Source of the DNA: JABCPO02 sp963542845
GTDB taxonomy: Bacteria; Bacillota; Clostridia; TANB77; CAG-508
Direction: 5' to 3'
DNA length: 62,722 nucleotides
Assembly: GCA_963542845.1 (NCBI GenBank)
Contig: CAUTZA010000008.1
Location: 1-62,722, forward strand
In this document: positions 21,815 to 33,194 of the stretch, piece by piece
Position numbering within the stretch: the stretch's first letter is position 1
Layout of the letters: the number at the start of each line of letters is the position of its first letter
Program-made: the position numbers and the translations under genes
The notes under the pieces: generated by a model
Told to the model about the DNA's origin: nothing
The model's input: only the letters and a program-made list of their open reading frames with translations
Database searches by the model: none

Positions 21815-23364
21815 TTATTCTATACTTTTCAAATATTCTATCATTTCTGATATATCTTTATTTGTAATATTATTATAATTGTTACTGTCTTTATCTTCTT
21901 TTAAATATATCTGTCTAAAACTTTTTAAGCTTCCTTCTTCTATTTGTTTAATATATTTAATAGCAATGCACATTGCATATGTATATGAAAGACTAGTTTC
22001 TCCATTAAAGTCATAATATTCTTTAGTTATATAGTTCATCTTTTTTATATTACTTTCAAGCTTAATATCATAATATTTTTCCTTTATTTCTTTAAAGTCT
22101 TCTTCTATTTTCTTACTTACTTCAATATAATTGTTATCTTTTATTTCATTTAATCTTTTTATATATTTTTGTTGGAATTCTGTTGTACTAGCATGCAATA
22201 ATATACTTCTAATATGTTTACTTTTCATAGTATTTAAAAGCTCTTTATTGTATAGTTTCTTATTATTTTTAATTGTTTTTATTAACAATAGTTCAAATAA
22301 TAATGACATTATTTCCTTATACTTCTTTTCCCTCTTTGGCTTTAATATCCCATACTTTTCATTTAATTCTATCTCTTCTATATAATGTCCGAAGTTCATG
22401 GAAAAATCTTGATATATTAAGATATATATTATTTTCAAATGATAATAACATATATACATCTTGTCCTAAAATAGTCATATTTAAATTTGTACTCATATTA
22501 TATTTATTGCAATATATTTTATTTTCCTTTATCATATTATCTATTATTTCAAAACATTTTTGTTTTTCTTCCTTTTCCATAAATCCGGAACATCTCTTCT
22601 AATACTTCAAATATATTTATTTCTTTTTCTTCTATATTATCATTATCTTTTTCTGCATTTTTTAACTTTACATACTCATCTTTTAATTCCTGCAAATTGC
22701 TTCCTACAGCCTTTAATATAGTATTTGTCTCCTCAGTATATAATGTATCGTTTTTTATTTTTTTACTTATCTTTGCCCATATTTTAAAAGTATTTAAATA
22801 TATATTTTCTATATCTTCTTTTATATCATAATCCCTATTTTCTAATTTTAATTTTTCTAAATATTTAATCAAATTATATCTATATATATTTAATTCTTCT
22901 TTCTCCTTTACAGTTACATATAACTTATCTTTTCCAAAATTCTTATTATAATCTATATATACCCTACTTCTTAATATTTTTTCTAGTTTTTCATTTGCAT
23001 TTTCTTTAAAGTAATTATTATTTTCATCATTATTTCTTAAATCAACAAGATTTTCTATATGTTCATATGTTTTAATCATGTTGTAACAAATCTGCTTGTA
23101 TACTCCTAGTTCTTTCCATATATCACTATATTTATTTCTAGTTATATAGCTTTTTAAAAATGCATAATTTGCAATCTTTTCATATATTTCAAATACTTGC
23201 GCTACATCTCCTATATTTAAATTTTCTACTAATTTAGTCTGTTTTTGTACATCTTCAACAACTTTTTCTTTACTTTCATATATATTTTCTAAATCTATTC
23301 TCATTTCTAATAATGTTTTTGTATTTAATATCTTTTGCTTGTTATTTCCAATAGTTTCTTTCAT
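21815..23364 (-). CDS. Divergent M3-like (oligoendopeptidase-type) metallopeptidase, two +1 shifts
   Basis: 515 residues. The first part is all-helical and charged like the N-terminal domain of oligoendopeptidase F. The zinc motif RFFHEL-GHYIEEIE (HExxH) appears near residue 320, but only across shift site 22389-22391 (CTT CGG A). The other site, 22585-22587 (TTC CGG A), joins EEMF to GFMEKEEK. A downstream helix with YYDFNGETSLSYTYAM could hold the third ligand Glu, but I cannot be sure. Compared with the PepF at 55335-57121 the sequence is very diverged. It is probably cytoplasmic, as no signal peptide is visible. Confidence 0.78.
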
Positions 23365-23395
23365 TTAATATTCCTACTACATATCTTACTTCTAA

Positions 23396-23454
23396 AAAAG
23401 AGATACTCCTTAAATTCTTTTTATTACACATTAATTTAAAGTATATCTCTTTGT
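23396..23454 (-). terminator. Long-stem terminator after pnp
   Basis: An imperfect inverted repeat, AAAGAGATATAC at one end and GTATCTCTTT at the other with a paired AT-rich interior, ends in a T run on the minus strand. It separates pnp from the M3-like peptidase. Confidence 0.6.
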
Positions 23455-23503
23455 ATTTTGTAATTTATCTTTTATCTTTTATCTTTTACCTTTTTTCTTG
23501 TTA

Positions 23504-25661
23504 TTATTCTTCTATATTTCTCATATCTAAAGCTATCTTACCTTGGTCATCTATTTCTATTATTTTAGCTTTAACATAGTCTCCCACTTTTAATACTTCT
23601 TCTACAGTATTAATCCTTCTGTTTACTATCTTAGATATATGAACAAGTCCTTCTCTTACTCCTAGGTCCACAAATGCTCCAAATTTAGATATATTTGTAA
23701 CTACACCTTCTACAATTTCACCTACTTTAAATTCTTTTGTAAGGATTTTTATCATAGCTATAGCTTTATCCATATTTTCTTGTTCTTGACCATATACTAA
23801 AACAAGTCCTGTTTCTTGTATGTCTATTTCAACGCCTGTTTCTTCTATAATCTTGTTAATATTCTTACCACCTGTTCCTATTAAGTCTCTTATCTTATCT
23901 ACAGATATTTGTACTTTTTCTATCTTAGGTGCATATTCTGATACATGCTTTCTTGGAGTAGCTATTGCCTTATTCATTATATCATCTATAATCATTGTTC
24001 TTGCTTTTAATGTTCTTTCAAAAGCTTCTTCTATTATATCATAACTTAATCCATCATTTTTAATATCTACTTGTATTGCTGTAATACCATCTTTTGTTCC
24101 TGCAACCTTAAAATCCATTTCCCCGAAAAAATCTTCTAGACCTTGTATATCTGTTACCATTGTACTTTTACCATCTTCGTTTGTAAAAAGTCCTGTAGAT
24201 ATACCTGCAACTGGTTTCTTAATTGGTACACCTGCATCCATAAGTGCTAAACTACTACCACATACACTTGCTTGTGATGTTGAACCATTTGAACCTAAAA
24301 CTTCTGATACAACACGAATAGCATATGGAAAGTCTTCTTTACTTGGAAGAACTGGTATTATTGCTTTTTCTGCTAAAGCTCCGGTGTCCTATTTCCCTTC
24401 TTCCGAGCTCCTCTTGATGGTTTTGCTTCACCAACACTAAATCCCGGGAAATTATAGTGGTGCATATATCTTTTTGATTCTTCTTCATCAAGTCCATCTA
24501 ATTTTTGTTCTTCACTTATTTTTCCGAAGTGTTGCAATTGAAAGTACTTGTGTTTCTCCTCTGTTAAATAATCCTGAACCGTGTACTCTTTCTAACAGTC
24601 CTACTTCTGCAGATAATTTTCTAACCTCATCTAATCCTCTTTTATCAACTCTTATCCCATGGTTAATTATAAGGTCTCTAACTGCTTTCTTTTCATTTGC
24701 TGTTATAGCTTCTCCGATAATTCCTTTAAATTTATCTTTGTTTAAAATATATTCTCCTATTTCTGAAAAATTGAATATTTTAAGTAATTCTTCATCATCC
24801 TTATTTCTTATAATATCTAGTACTTTATCTCTTAAAATAGTTAGATTTTCTTGAAGTTCTTCTTTGTTTTCCCCATGATTTTTTAATATTTCTATTATAT
24901 CTTCATAATGATTTTCTTGTATATATTCTTCCATTTGCTTATTCTTTTCAAAAATATCCAAATTAATTGCAAATTTTTCTTTACCAATTTCTTTTCTAAT
25001 ATTTTCTAAAAAATCACACATAGTTATAATTTCTTTATGTCCAAACTTAATTGCATCAAGCATTTCTTTGTTTGTAAGTTCTGATGCTTCTGCTTCTATC
25101 ATAACTATTTTTTCTCTTGTTCCTGCTAAAGTTAAGTATAGTTTTGATTCTTCTCTTTGCTTGATATCTGGATTTAATATATATTCTCCATTAATATATC
25201 CGTACATTAACACCTGCAACAGGTCCGGTTAAATGGTACATCTGACATCATACTTGCTGCTATTGCTGCAATCATTCCGAACTGCATCTGGTGTATTATT
25301 AGGGTTTACAGATAATACTAACAGTGATATAACAACATCATTTCTCATTTCTTTTGGGAAAAATGGACGTATTGGTCTGTCTATTGCTCTTCCTATTAGT
25401 ATTGACTTATCTGTAGGTTTTCCTTCTCTTTTTAGATATCCACCTGGAATTTTCCCTACTGAATATAGTCTTTCTTGGTAGTCTATAGAAAGTGGGAAAA
25501 AATCTATCCCTTCTTTAGGTTCTTTTGATGCTGTAATTGTTCCGAAGGATTGTTGTTCCATCATATCTTACCATTACAGACATATTTGCCTGGTTTGCAT
25601 ATTTTCCAAATTCTAATTCTAATTCTTTTCCTGCATATACAGTACTATATTTCTTATACAT
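23504..25661 (-). CDS. pnp: Polynucleotide phosphorylase, seven +1 shifts
   Basis: 716 residues, the normal length, from ATG 25661 (site GAAAGAGAG). Two RNase PH-like domains are followed by KH (IRDLIGTGGKNINKIIEETG) and S1 (VGEIVEGVVTNISKFGAFVDLG). It degrades RNA 3'-5' with phosphate. Shift sites: 25542-25544 (CTT), 25277-25279 (GTT), 25225-25227 (AAC), 25200-25202 (GTA), 24524-24526 (CTT), 24403-24405 (GCT) and 24381-24383 (CAC), all followed by A. The reads-through restore DAV-GMIAAIAAS, PFN-GPVAGVNV-GYINGEY and RGA-GRREIGH-GALAE, all strongly conserved in the family. Two sites only 25 bases apart (25200, 25225) and another pair 22 apart show that shifts can follow closely. ATC-GGA and TTC-GGG codon pairs remain intact in the same gene. 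Confidence 0.96.
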
Positions 25662-25695
25662 ATTTACTCTCTTTCTTTTTTCACATAGTATTATA

Positions 25696-26794
25696 TCACA
25701 AATCTATCTTTCTTTCTAAAAGTTTTTCTTCATTTCTTGAAGAATCTGTAAAAATTATATAATTTGATTCTGTAATACATACTGTATCTTTGATTATAAG
25801 GCCGGAAACCTTTGTCTGAATATGTTTGTGGATGTAATGATATAATCATATTTTCTTTAAACTTGTTAAAATTTCCGTGGATCTATTTCTGGTATTTCTT
25901 CTTGTTCTAATCCTATCCCTGTTCCTAAATAATATGATATATTCCAGTTTATACTCTTAAGTTCACTAAATCCATATTTTGCAAGTTCTGCTATTTCTGC
26001 ACGATTTTTAAGTCCGAAGTATCATCTTATCTTCTAAATAGTATAATCTTGTATATTCTTCTAAGATAGTTGGCCATTTCTTTTCCACATCACCTACAAA
26101 AAAGTTTCTTGCTATAGTTGCCATATATTCTTTTCCATATTCTTTAGCCGTTATATCAATAATCACAACATCAATTTCTTCAAGTCTATGATTTGTTGCC
26201 TTTAAATATGGCTTTGATGTATTTTCTCCAAAAGATACACGTATATCTACAATATCTAATGCTTCACTTCTAATCTTTTCTAATAATTTCTTTTCAAGTG
26301 TTTTTTCCTTTATACCCGGTATAAGTTCACTTTCTATATTTTTAAGACAATTATCTATTTTTTTAGCAACGGTTGAAATTGCTTCTATTTCCTCTTCATC
26401 TTTAACACTTCTCATCTTTTCGATTATGTCATTTGTTTTAGCAAGTTTTACTCCGAAAAGTTCAATATATTGTTCGTACTCTCTAATAGTTATACTATTT
26501 TCTTCTATCCCAACTCTTAATGAATGCCTATATTCTTCATCCCAAAATTCTTTAAAGTCCCTACATTTTTCGATAGAAATAACAATAACTCTTGCATCTA
26601 GTGTAAGTATATTTTGTACATGTGATACATATCTCTCAAAAGTTAAAAATATATTATCTTGTGCTGTAATCAAAAGTATTCCTTTAACATCTATTCCGGC
26701 ATAAATAATATATATTTTTTTCATTTGTTATAATCATGCTTTTTAAATTGATTGCTTCTAATTTTTTTCTTAAAATATCAATCCTATTTTTCAT
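25696..26794 (-). CDS. M24 family (Xaa-Pro aminopeptidase-like) metallopeptidase, four +1 shifts
   Basis: 364 residues, the usual size. The start MKNRIDILRKKLEAINL and ITNEKNIYYLC-GIDVKGILL form the creatinase-like N-domain; the C-domain has VVIIDITAKEYGKEY, GTGIGLEQEEIPEIDP and the final glycine strand. It removes N-terminal residues before proline, using two metal ions. Shift sites: 26696-26698 (TGC CGG A), 26014-26016 (CTT CGG A), 25875-25877 (CCA CGG A) and 25802-25804 (TTC CGG C). The start ATG 26794 is set by GGTGGAGA immediately upstream. ELFGVK near 26454 contains TTC-GGA in frame without any shift, a useful internal control. Metal ligands look partly unusual (DITAKEYG in place of D-x-G), so activity is uncertain. 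Confidence 0.88.
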
Positions 26795-26804
26795 TCTCCA
26801 CCTA

Positions 26805-27610
26805 CTACTTTCTTATAACAAGTAAAATGTTTTGTGAAATCATATTACAAAATGCCATAAATCCATCTACAATACTACCTGATGGTAAGAATAACATAAG
26901 TGCAATTCCAATAACTAAAAATGGTCCAAATGGTATATATTCATCATCTATCTTCTTTTGTTTCCTATATATAATTATTCCAATTGCAAAAACAGATGAA
27001 ATTAAAAATGCAAGCAATGTTATATCTAAAACTTTTTTAAATCCAAAAAATAGTCCGGATCGGCGCCATAAACTTAATATCACCCATGCCCATTGCTTCT
27101 TTTCCTGCAATTATTCCTCCGAAGAAGTGCCATAATTCCAAATATACCAACTGCTGTTAATAGTCCAAAAATTGATTCTTTAAGATATATTAGATTACTA
27201 ACGGGGTTTGTAAGATCTATACAATGAAGTATCGTAAAAAATATTCCTGTTTGAAATAGCAACATTGTTATCCTATTTGGTATTATTCTCTCTTTAATAT
27301 CTACAACAAATGTAATTATTAGAAGTGGTACAAGTGTAAACTTCTGTAATATTGTTATAAGTCCGTGATATGTTAGCTCATACCCTCCTCTTCTGTCTAA
27401 ATATACAATACCTACAAAAGATATAAGGGAGATTACTGTATATATACTTGCTGTAAATATATTATTTTTTAAAATCTTATACCCCTCTTTTGAAAATACT
27501 GGTTTTTCATCTTTGTATCTTTCTTTCCCAACAGTTATATATATCCCGCTACATACTGAAAGTATTATAGTCATAATATATAACACTATTTCTATAGTTT
27601 TTCCTTCCAT
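26805..27610 (-). CDS. Prepilin peptidase (type IV leader peptidase), two +1 shifts
   Basis: 267 residues with several membrane helices. The A24 aspartyl protease motifs are VVDIKERIIPN (first Asp) and GMGDIKFMAPI-GLFFG (second Asp in GxGD). Shift site 27119-27121 (CTT CGG A) gives MALL-GGIIAGKEAMG; 27055-27057 (ATC CGG A) gives MAPI-GLFFGFK, both matching the family. It cleaves and methylates prepilins at the membrane. A prepilin-like protein is coded at 29715-31011, a likely substrate. The start codon at 27610 overlaps the yqeG end by 19 bases. Confidence 0.9.
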
Positions 27611-28163
27611 ATTTCTCCTTTTTCTTTAATATACCTATTATATTCTTTTAATATTTTCTTTTCATTTCCTCTAAGTAATTTTGTTACCATATAGTCCTTT
27701 TTCTCGCTAAGTGGCTTTACAAGTATTGTTTTCATTCCTGCATTATTCCCACCGAAGTATATCTGTAAATACTTGGTCTCCGAATTACTGCTATATTTTC
27801 ATTATTTTCTATCCCCATAATCTTCTTAGCTGCTAAAAGCCCCTTAATATTAGGCTTTCTTGCAAATAATATATATTCTAAATTATACTTTTGTGTTACT
27901 TTTTCTATTCGTTTTTTCAAGAAATTATTTGTTACAACAACCATTTTTATACCACCTTCTAAAATACTATTTTTCCATATTCCAAAATCTGGTACCTCTT
28001 CTCCTTTTTTGTCTATAATCGTATTATCTAGATCTAGTATAACACCTTCTATATGGTTATGTTTAAGCTCTTCTGCCGTTATATTTGATATATGTTCAAC
28101 ATATTTTGTTGGAAAATACTTATTATACTTCAAATATAATTTTTCTTTTTTCCTATCTTCCAT
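27592..28163 (-). CDS. yqeG: YqeG-type HAD family phosphatase, two +1 shifts
   Basis: 189 residues. HAD motif I is VILDLDNTII near 40, motif II VVTNN near 76, and motif IV AVI-GDQVFTDIL-GGNNAGMKTILVKP. Both shifts fall in motif IV: 27780-27782 (ATT CGG A) and 27752-27754 (CTT CGG T), only 28 bases apart. The +1/+1 reading gives exactly the YqeG signature GDQ...TD...GGN. Family members dephosphorylate phosphatidylglycerophosphate or related substrates; I do not assert which. Zero-frame reading replaces motif IV with an unrelated tail. Confidence 0.92.
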
Positions 28164-28189
28164 CTCTTTTCCTCATATAATATTTCGTA

Positions 28190-29513
28190 CTATAATTTTT
28201 CTATTAATTCTTCATTTGTTTTTGTCTTTTTAAGTAATGATATTATAGTCTTTGTAGCTTCTACATCTGTAAGACCTGATATCTTGTTTCTAAGTTTATC
28301 AATTTTCTTCTTTTCATCTTGTGAATATAATAATTCATCTTTTCTTGTGCTAGATTTTTTAACGTTTATCGCTGGGAATATTCTCATTTCTGCTATATTT
28401 CTGTCTAAATGAAGTTCCATATTTCCTGTTCCTTTAAATTCTTCATATACAAGATCATCTAACCTACTTCCTGTATCCACAAGCGCTGTTGCAATTATAG
28501 TAAGTGAACCTGATTCTTTTGTATTTCTAGCAGCCCCAAAGAATTTCTTAGGCCTATATAATGCATTTGGATCAAATCCTCCTGATAATAATTTACCGTG
28601 ATGATGGAACAGTTAAATTGTATGCTCTTGCAAGTCTTGTAATACTATCTAACAATACAACAACATCTTTTCCATTTTCAACTTTTCTTTTCGCTATTTC
28701 TAGTGCAAATTCTGCTATATGTATATGATCTTCTGGTTTTTGGTCAAATGTTGATGAAATTACATAGCCTCCAATTGTATCTTCTATATCTGTAACCTCT
28801 TCAGGTCTTTCATCAATTAAAAGTACCATAAGTTCTGTATCCTTGCAATTTTGTTTTAAACTTAATGCTATTTCTTTAAGCATTGTTGTTTTTCCTGCTT
28901 TTGGTGGTGATACTATTAATGCTCTTTGTCCTTTACCTATTGGAGAAATTAATGAAATTATTCTATTTGATAATGTATTTCCCTTATCTAATGTTAATTT
29001 TTCTAAAGGATATACTGGAGTTAGAGAATCAAATTTTTTCGATCTGAATGCTTTTGAAACTGTCTTATCATTTATATGTATTACATATATAAGGGCGGGG
29101 TATTTTCCTTCTTCTGGTTCTCTTGTAATTCCAAGTACTGAATCCCCTATAGAAAGTCCAAAAAGCTTCATCATTGTTTGTGATACATACACATCATTTT
29201 TAGTATTTCTCAGGGTTTTATCTCTTAAAAATCCAAAATTTTCTTGTACAACATCAAGATATCCCTTAACAAGAGCTGTTCCTTTTTCTAACATAATTGG
29301 ACTTAACCCATCTATATATATTATTTTCTTACCAGTCTTTGGAGACATATATATTCTATCTCCTTCAACATAGCTATCCTCAATCTTAACATATTCATTA
29401 CCTGTTATAATATCTTTCTCTTTAATATCTGTAAATAGTGTTTCTGTTGTAACTTTTACTTCATTATTATTTTCATTATTATTTTCATTATTATTTTCAA
29501 TATCTTCTTTCAT
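28190..29513 (-). CDS. rho: Transcription termination factor Rho, one +1 shift
   Basis: 440 residues. N-terminal Asn/Glu-rich repeat (NNEN units), RNA-binding cold-shock-like domain (VKGYLDVVQENFGFLR), Walker A SPPKAGKTTMLKE near 215, Walker B VMVLLIDERPEE near 250 and the Q/R-loop region DSITRLARAYNL near 295. Shift site 28596-28598 is TCA CGG TAA: in the zero frame a stop directly follows CGG at VPSS, whereas +1 gives VPSS-GKLLSGGFDPNAL, universal in Rho. Zero-frame product would lack the last third of the motor. It is an RNA helicase that ends transcription. Confidence 0.95.
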
Positions 29514-29654
29514 ACTTATTCCTTCCTTCTCTTAATTATTCTATTTAATATTCATAATTCAATACTCTCTAAATAATAATACTTTATCAAATTATTATAT
29601 AATAATATTATACTAAAGTACTTTTTTCAATAATTATTACAGATATACAAAAAA

Positions 29655-29680
29655 AGAAGATACTTTTAAAAATATCTTCT
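29655..29680 (-). terminator. Rho-independent terminator after pilin-LRR gene
   Basis: Arms AGAAGATA / TATCTTCT with a T run on the minus strand, 35 bases past the stop at 29715. Confidence 0.7.
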
Positions 29681-29714
29681 CATATATCATATTCAATCTT
29701 ATCTAAATTTAATA

Positions 29715-31011
29715 CTAAACCATATAGTCTGGAAGGCTATTATAGTTAGAGGCTGAGGTGCAGTTCATAAACATCCCTAATACGTCCCCACCTCTTGTCT
29801 TCAATTCTTTCGCAGCTTCTATAATTTCATTTGGTATATTGGTTAACATACTACAGCCTCTAAATGTCCAACTAAAATTATTCGTATTCGTATTGTATTT
29901 AAACAACTTTTCCGGAATACTTTTCAAACCTATACAACCTCCAAATGTATTATCAAAACTTATCGCATTTACATTGTTCTTAAACAACCCTTCCGGAATA
30001 CTTTTCAAACCTATACAATTTTCAAATGTCCTTTCAAAACTTATTGCATTTACATTGTTCTTAAACAACCCTTCCGGAATACTTGTTAAACCTGTACAAT
30101 TTTCAAATCTACTCATTACTGTACTTCTAACCTTTTTATCAAATAGCCACTCTGGTATTTCTGTAAAGCCTGCCTGGTAATATTCTATCGGTATTTTATC
30201 AGGTTCTGGCTCATAAATTTTTTTAACATTACCCAAGTATATCCTATTTTCTTCGTTATTCTCCCTTATTTTCCCCCATTGAAGTATTTCCACTTCAAAC
30301 TGTTTATTAGTAAAAGCTTCACTATCAAAAATAGTAAAATCTTTAACATTCTCTACCTTTACTATATATTCTCCTATATTATTATATATTTTTGTGATAC
30401 CTGTTGAACTAGTTATTTCTGCATTATCTCCTGTTCCATAATCAACCTTCACCTTTGCTCCAAAAGCCTCATATCCGATAAAACTTAACTTCTGCATTAG
30501 GGACTAGAGTTTTAACTTTAAGTATCATCTTATCCTTATCTTCTTCTGGTATTGTAACTCCTGCAATTGTCTTAGGCCATAATGGCGCACTTCCCCCTGG
30601 AGTAGAGCTTCCTCCCGGTGTTTGTGTGCTAGGCGCACTACCTGATGACATTCCCATTATAGCATTTAATACATTATCCTTTGTATCAATAACTATCCCT
30701 TTCTTATCTGTTATGTCATCCCCTACTATATCATATCTGCCTCTAAACTCTATTGTAGACAGTGCTAGCTCTACCTCTGGACTTGGTTGTCCATTTTCTA
30801 AAGCTTTTGCATTTAAATTTGTATAACTAAGCTTTGCTGTATCATATAGTTCTGCTTTTGCTTGTTCTTTTTGTGCTTGTATAGATTTTGCTATTAACCC
30901 ATTTTCTCCTAGTGCCATTTGTATTGCTACACCTGCTAAAAGTAACAATATTATTATGGTTATAACAAGTGCAAGTAATGTTATTGCATTTTTCTTTTTT
31001 GTTTTTTTCAT
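29715..31011 (-). CDS. Prepilin-like protein with C-terminal BspA-type leucine-rich repeats, one +1 shift
   Basis: 431 residues. The start MKKTKKKNAITLLALVITI is a type IV prepilin-like leader: basic stretch then a long hydrophobic helix ending AGVAIQMALGENG. ATG 31011 is preferred because GGAGG lies 7 bases upstream. A Pro/Gly/Ser linker (residues about 125-150) precedes a beta-rich segment and then three to four LRR units of the form CxGLxSIPEGLF at about 24-residue spacing. BspA-type repeats are surface-exposed binding modules. Shift site 30475-30477 (TAT CGG A) joins EVKFY to GYEAFGAKV between linker and repeats; unshifted, the LRR half would be lost. Probably processed by the peptidase at 26805-27610. 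Confidence 0.82.
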
Positions 31012-31135
31012 TAGTATTCCCTCCAAATATATATCTATATCTTAAAATATCTTAATATACTATATATATATATATATATTACAGAACTTTTACATAAAAA
31101 TCATATTATTGTTAAAGACATTTTTACAAAAAATA

Positions 31136-31155
31136 GTACCTAATTATTTAGGTAC
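31136..31155 (-). terminator. Rho-independent terminator after Fic gene
   Basis: Arms GTACCTAA / TTAGGTAC are followed by a T run on the minus strand, 19 bases past the stop at 31174. Confidence 0.65.
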
Positions 31156-31173
31156 ATATCTTCTCTCTTCCCA

Positions 31174-32165
31174 TTATATCTTATCATATATTTTCCATAT
31201 ACCATTCTTAGTAGAACCTATTCTTTCTAATATTCCTTTCTTTCTAAGTATTCGTATATTATATGATATACCATCTCTTGTTATGCCAAGTACTTTTGCC
31301 ATTTCTGTTTGGGTTATTGTATTATCTTTTCGTATAAGGTTTAATATTTTTTCTTGTGTAGTTTCTTGTGTAGTTTCTTGTGTAGTTTCTTGTGTAGTTT
31401 TCACCATTTCCTTAACTGCATCTAATATAACCTCAAGCATAAATTCTATAAATATATTTGAATTACCAGCACTGTTACACTCCCTTATAGCAATATAGTA
31501 CTTATCCTGATTTTTCCTTATTATACTCTCAATTGGTATATACTTAAAAAGTGATTTCCAACTAGACAAGATTGCAGTTTGCCAAAGTCTAGCAGTTCTA
31601 CCGATTACCATCAGAAAATGGATGTATAAAAACAAATTCATAGTGGAAAATTGAAGAAAGTATTAATGGATTAATTTTTTCTTTTGCTTCATTCATCCAC
31701 TTAAATAGGTTTTCCATTAAAGTAGGAACCATGTGAGCTGGTGGCGCTAAAAATATTTGCTTATTCCCGCTCAAAAACACCTTCAGCATGATTTCTAAAC
31801 ATTCCACTATCTTTTTCTATACCATGAGTAAGAAAACCTTGTGCTTTTTTCAAATCATTTAAAAGATATGGATCTAAATTATCTAATTCATTATATGCAT
31901 TCAACGCATTTTTGACCTCTTGTATATCTTTCATATCTCCTATAACTGTTTTTCCATTAATTACATCTTCTACTTGATTTAATGATAATCCATTATTTTC
32001 TATTGCAAGTGATGAATATATTGATCTTATTCTAGTTTTTCTTCTAAGTTCCGGAAACTTATTTAATTCTTCAAAATAGTTTGCTTCTCCTATTTTTAAC
32101 ATTATCTCCGAAACTAAATTCATCATCCTATCTGTTAATATGTATGGTGGATAATTCTTGTCCAT
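31174..32165 (-). CDS. Fic family AMP-transferase-type protein with C-terminal winged helix, two +1 shifts
   Basis: 329 residues from ATG 32165, set by the GAGGTAAA site. The inhibitory-type motif SLAIENNGLS near 50 is followed by GVFEGNKQIFLAPPA, the pre-catalytic flap, and the catalytic loop HPFSDGN-GRTAR near 210. Shift sites: 31767-31769 (GAG CGG G) and 31601-31603 (AAT CGG TAG). The second lies inside HPFxDGNGR, so the AMP-transfer active site exists only after the shift, and the zero frame stops immediately. The C-terminus has four TTQE repeats, then a winged helix (TQTEMAKVLGITRDGISYNIR). Such Fic proteins modify target hydroxyls with AMP and often self-regulate. Confidence 0.9.
31351..31398. 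repeat. Four perfect 12-base tandem repeats within the Fic gene
   Basis: The unit TTCTTGTGTAGT is repeated four times exactly, coding TTQE four times as a linker between the Fic and winged-helix domains. Copy number changes would keep the frame but change the linker length. Confidence 0.85.
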
Positions 32166-32244
32166 TTTACCTCCTCTAACTATATACATATAATACCATA
32201 TATTAAAAATTTTTGTAATATATGGCAAAATAATAGCACAAAAA

Positions 32245-32266
32245 AGAGATACATCTCTGTATCTCT
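32245..32266 (-). terminator. Terminator of the tRNA operon
   Basis: Arms AGAGATAC / GTATCTCT are followed by TTTTTT on the minus strand, just past tRNA-Phe. Confidence 0.75.
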
Positions 32267-32271
32267 AAATT

Positions 32272-32347
32272 TGGTGCCTACACGCGGACTCGAACCACGG
32301 ACACGAGGATTTTCAGTCCTCTGCTCTACCACCTGAGCTATATAGGC
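32272..32347 (-). tRNA. tRNA-Phe (anticodon GAA)
   Basis: 76 bases including an encoded CCA. The acceptor stem GCCTATA / TGTAGGC pairs with one wobble; the anticodon loop CTGAAAA gives GAA; the T loop has GTTCGAGTCC. It is last of three tRNAs in one minus-strand cluster. A Phe tRNA with GAA would pair perfectly with the UUC made at TTT-C slips. Confidence 0.95.
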
Positions 32348-32350
32348 AAA

Positions 32351-32427
32351 TGGCGATCTGGAAGGGACTCGAACCCTCGACCTCTAGCGTGACAGGCTAG
32401 CATTCTAACCAGCTGAACTACCAGACC
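32351..32427 (-). tRNA. tRNA-Asp (anticodon GTC)
   Basis: 77 bases with CCA. The acceptor GGTCTGG / CCAGATC pairs; the anticodon loop CTGTCAC gives GTC; the T arm has GGTTCGAGTCC. It is separated from tRNA-Phe by three bases. Confidence 0.95.
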
Positions 32428-32455
32428 AAACAACTATATAACTCAAAGTAATAAT

Positions 32456-32531
32456 TGGTGATCGCAATAGGACTTGAACCTATGACCTCCTGCTTGTAAG
32501 GCAGATGCTCTACCAACTGAGCTATGCGACC
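32456..32531 (-). tRNA. tRNA-Val (anticodon TAC)
   Basis: 76 bases with CCA. The acceptor GGTCGCA / TGCGATC pairs with one wobble; the anticodon loop CTTACAA gives TAC. It is first in the transcript. No arginine or glycine tRNA is in the window, so the question of a CGG-reading tRNA cannot be settled here. Confidence 0.95.
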
Positions 32532-32717
32532 GTCAACATGTATTATAATACTATGTAGTAAATTAAAAGTCAATACTTTTTTAAAACTTTTTAAATTCTT
32601 TTTAAATTATTTATTCTTAGCTTTTTTTAAATATCTAATCTTAAATATATAGGCCTTTTAGAACCTATATATTTAAAGATTTGTTATATATCATATATTT
32701 ATTATATATATTTTAAA

Positions 32718-33005
32718 TTAAAATTTAAAATCTGCTGTTATATCTTGTGTCCAGAAATCTTTAACTTCTTTGAAAACTTTCTTTTCGTATGGACTTAATT
32801 TTAAAGATAAATCCACTTCTTGGAATAAGAATTCTTTTAAATTAATTTCTGTAAACATTAAATTTTTAAATTTTGTCCAAAAACCTGTTTCTACAGGTGC
32901 ATTAAATGTTTCTGTTACTTGTTCAGCTGCTATTTCTTCCATCATTCCTAATTTTGAATCAACTTCTACTAGTATACCATCTTCATTTAGTCTATATTCT
33001 ACCAT
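32718..33005 (-). CDS. Small protein of unknown function
   Basis: 95 residues, acidic at the start (MVEYRLNEDGILVEVDSKLG), then helical, ending KDFWTQDITADFKF. I recognise no family, membrane helix or motif. A ribosome site AAGGAGG precedes ATG 33005. It stands alone between the tRNA cluster and the ABC exporter, with its own flanking intergenic regions. The 296-base interval 33006-33301 upstream holds only the terminator at 33195-33249. It has no CGG. Confidence 0.6.
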   Translation of the reverse strand: MVEYRLNEDGILVEVDSKLGMMEEIAAEQVTETFNAPVETGFWTKFKNLMFTEINLKEFLFQEVDLSLKLSPYEKKVFKEVKDFWTQDITADFKF

Positions 33006-33194
33006 ATATACCTCCTTTTAGCTTACTTACCTTAAGATTTACATCTAAGATTTATATTTATTCTCTTGATGTATAATAATATACTTCATCAAATACACTA
33101 TTATATTATCATTAATTAAAATTGTTTTCATTTTTTTATTACATTTTTAATATATTTTTAATATTAATATTATTTAAAAGTAACATTCAGAAAA

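Noticed and set aside
24443..24455. A further shift at CCCGGGA in pnp and at 58763 in the flippase
   Set aside because: In the recoded frame these read CCG-GGA (Pro-Gly) and need no shift; CGG is off-phase.
31351..31398. CRISPR-like repeat
   Set aside because: Units are 12 bases, directly adjacent, no spacers, and lie in a coding frame.
32272..32531. Suppressor tRNA or arginine tRNA in the tRNA cluster
   Set aside because: The three tRNAs are Val(TAC), Asp(GTC) and Phe(GAA) with normal seven-base anticodon loops.
32647..32670. Terminator-like inverted repeat after the gene at 32718
   Set aside because: Stem is short with a mismatched loop and no T run follows on either strand.
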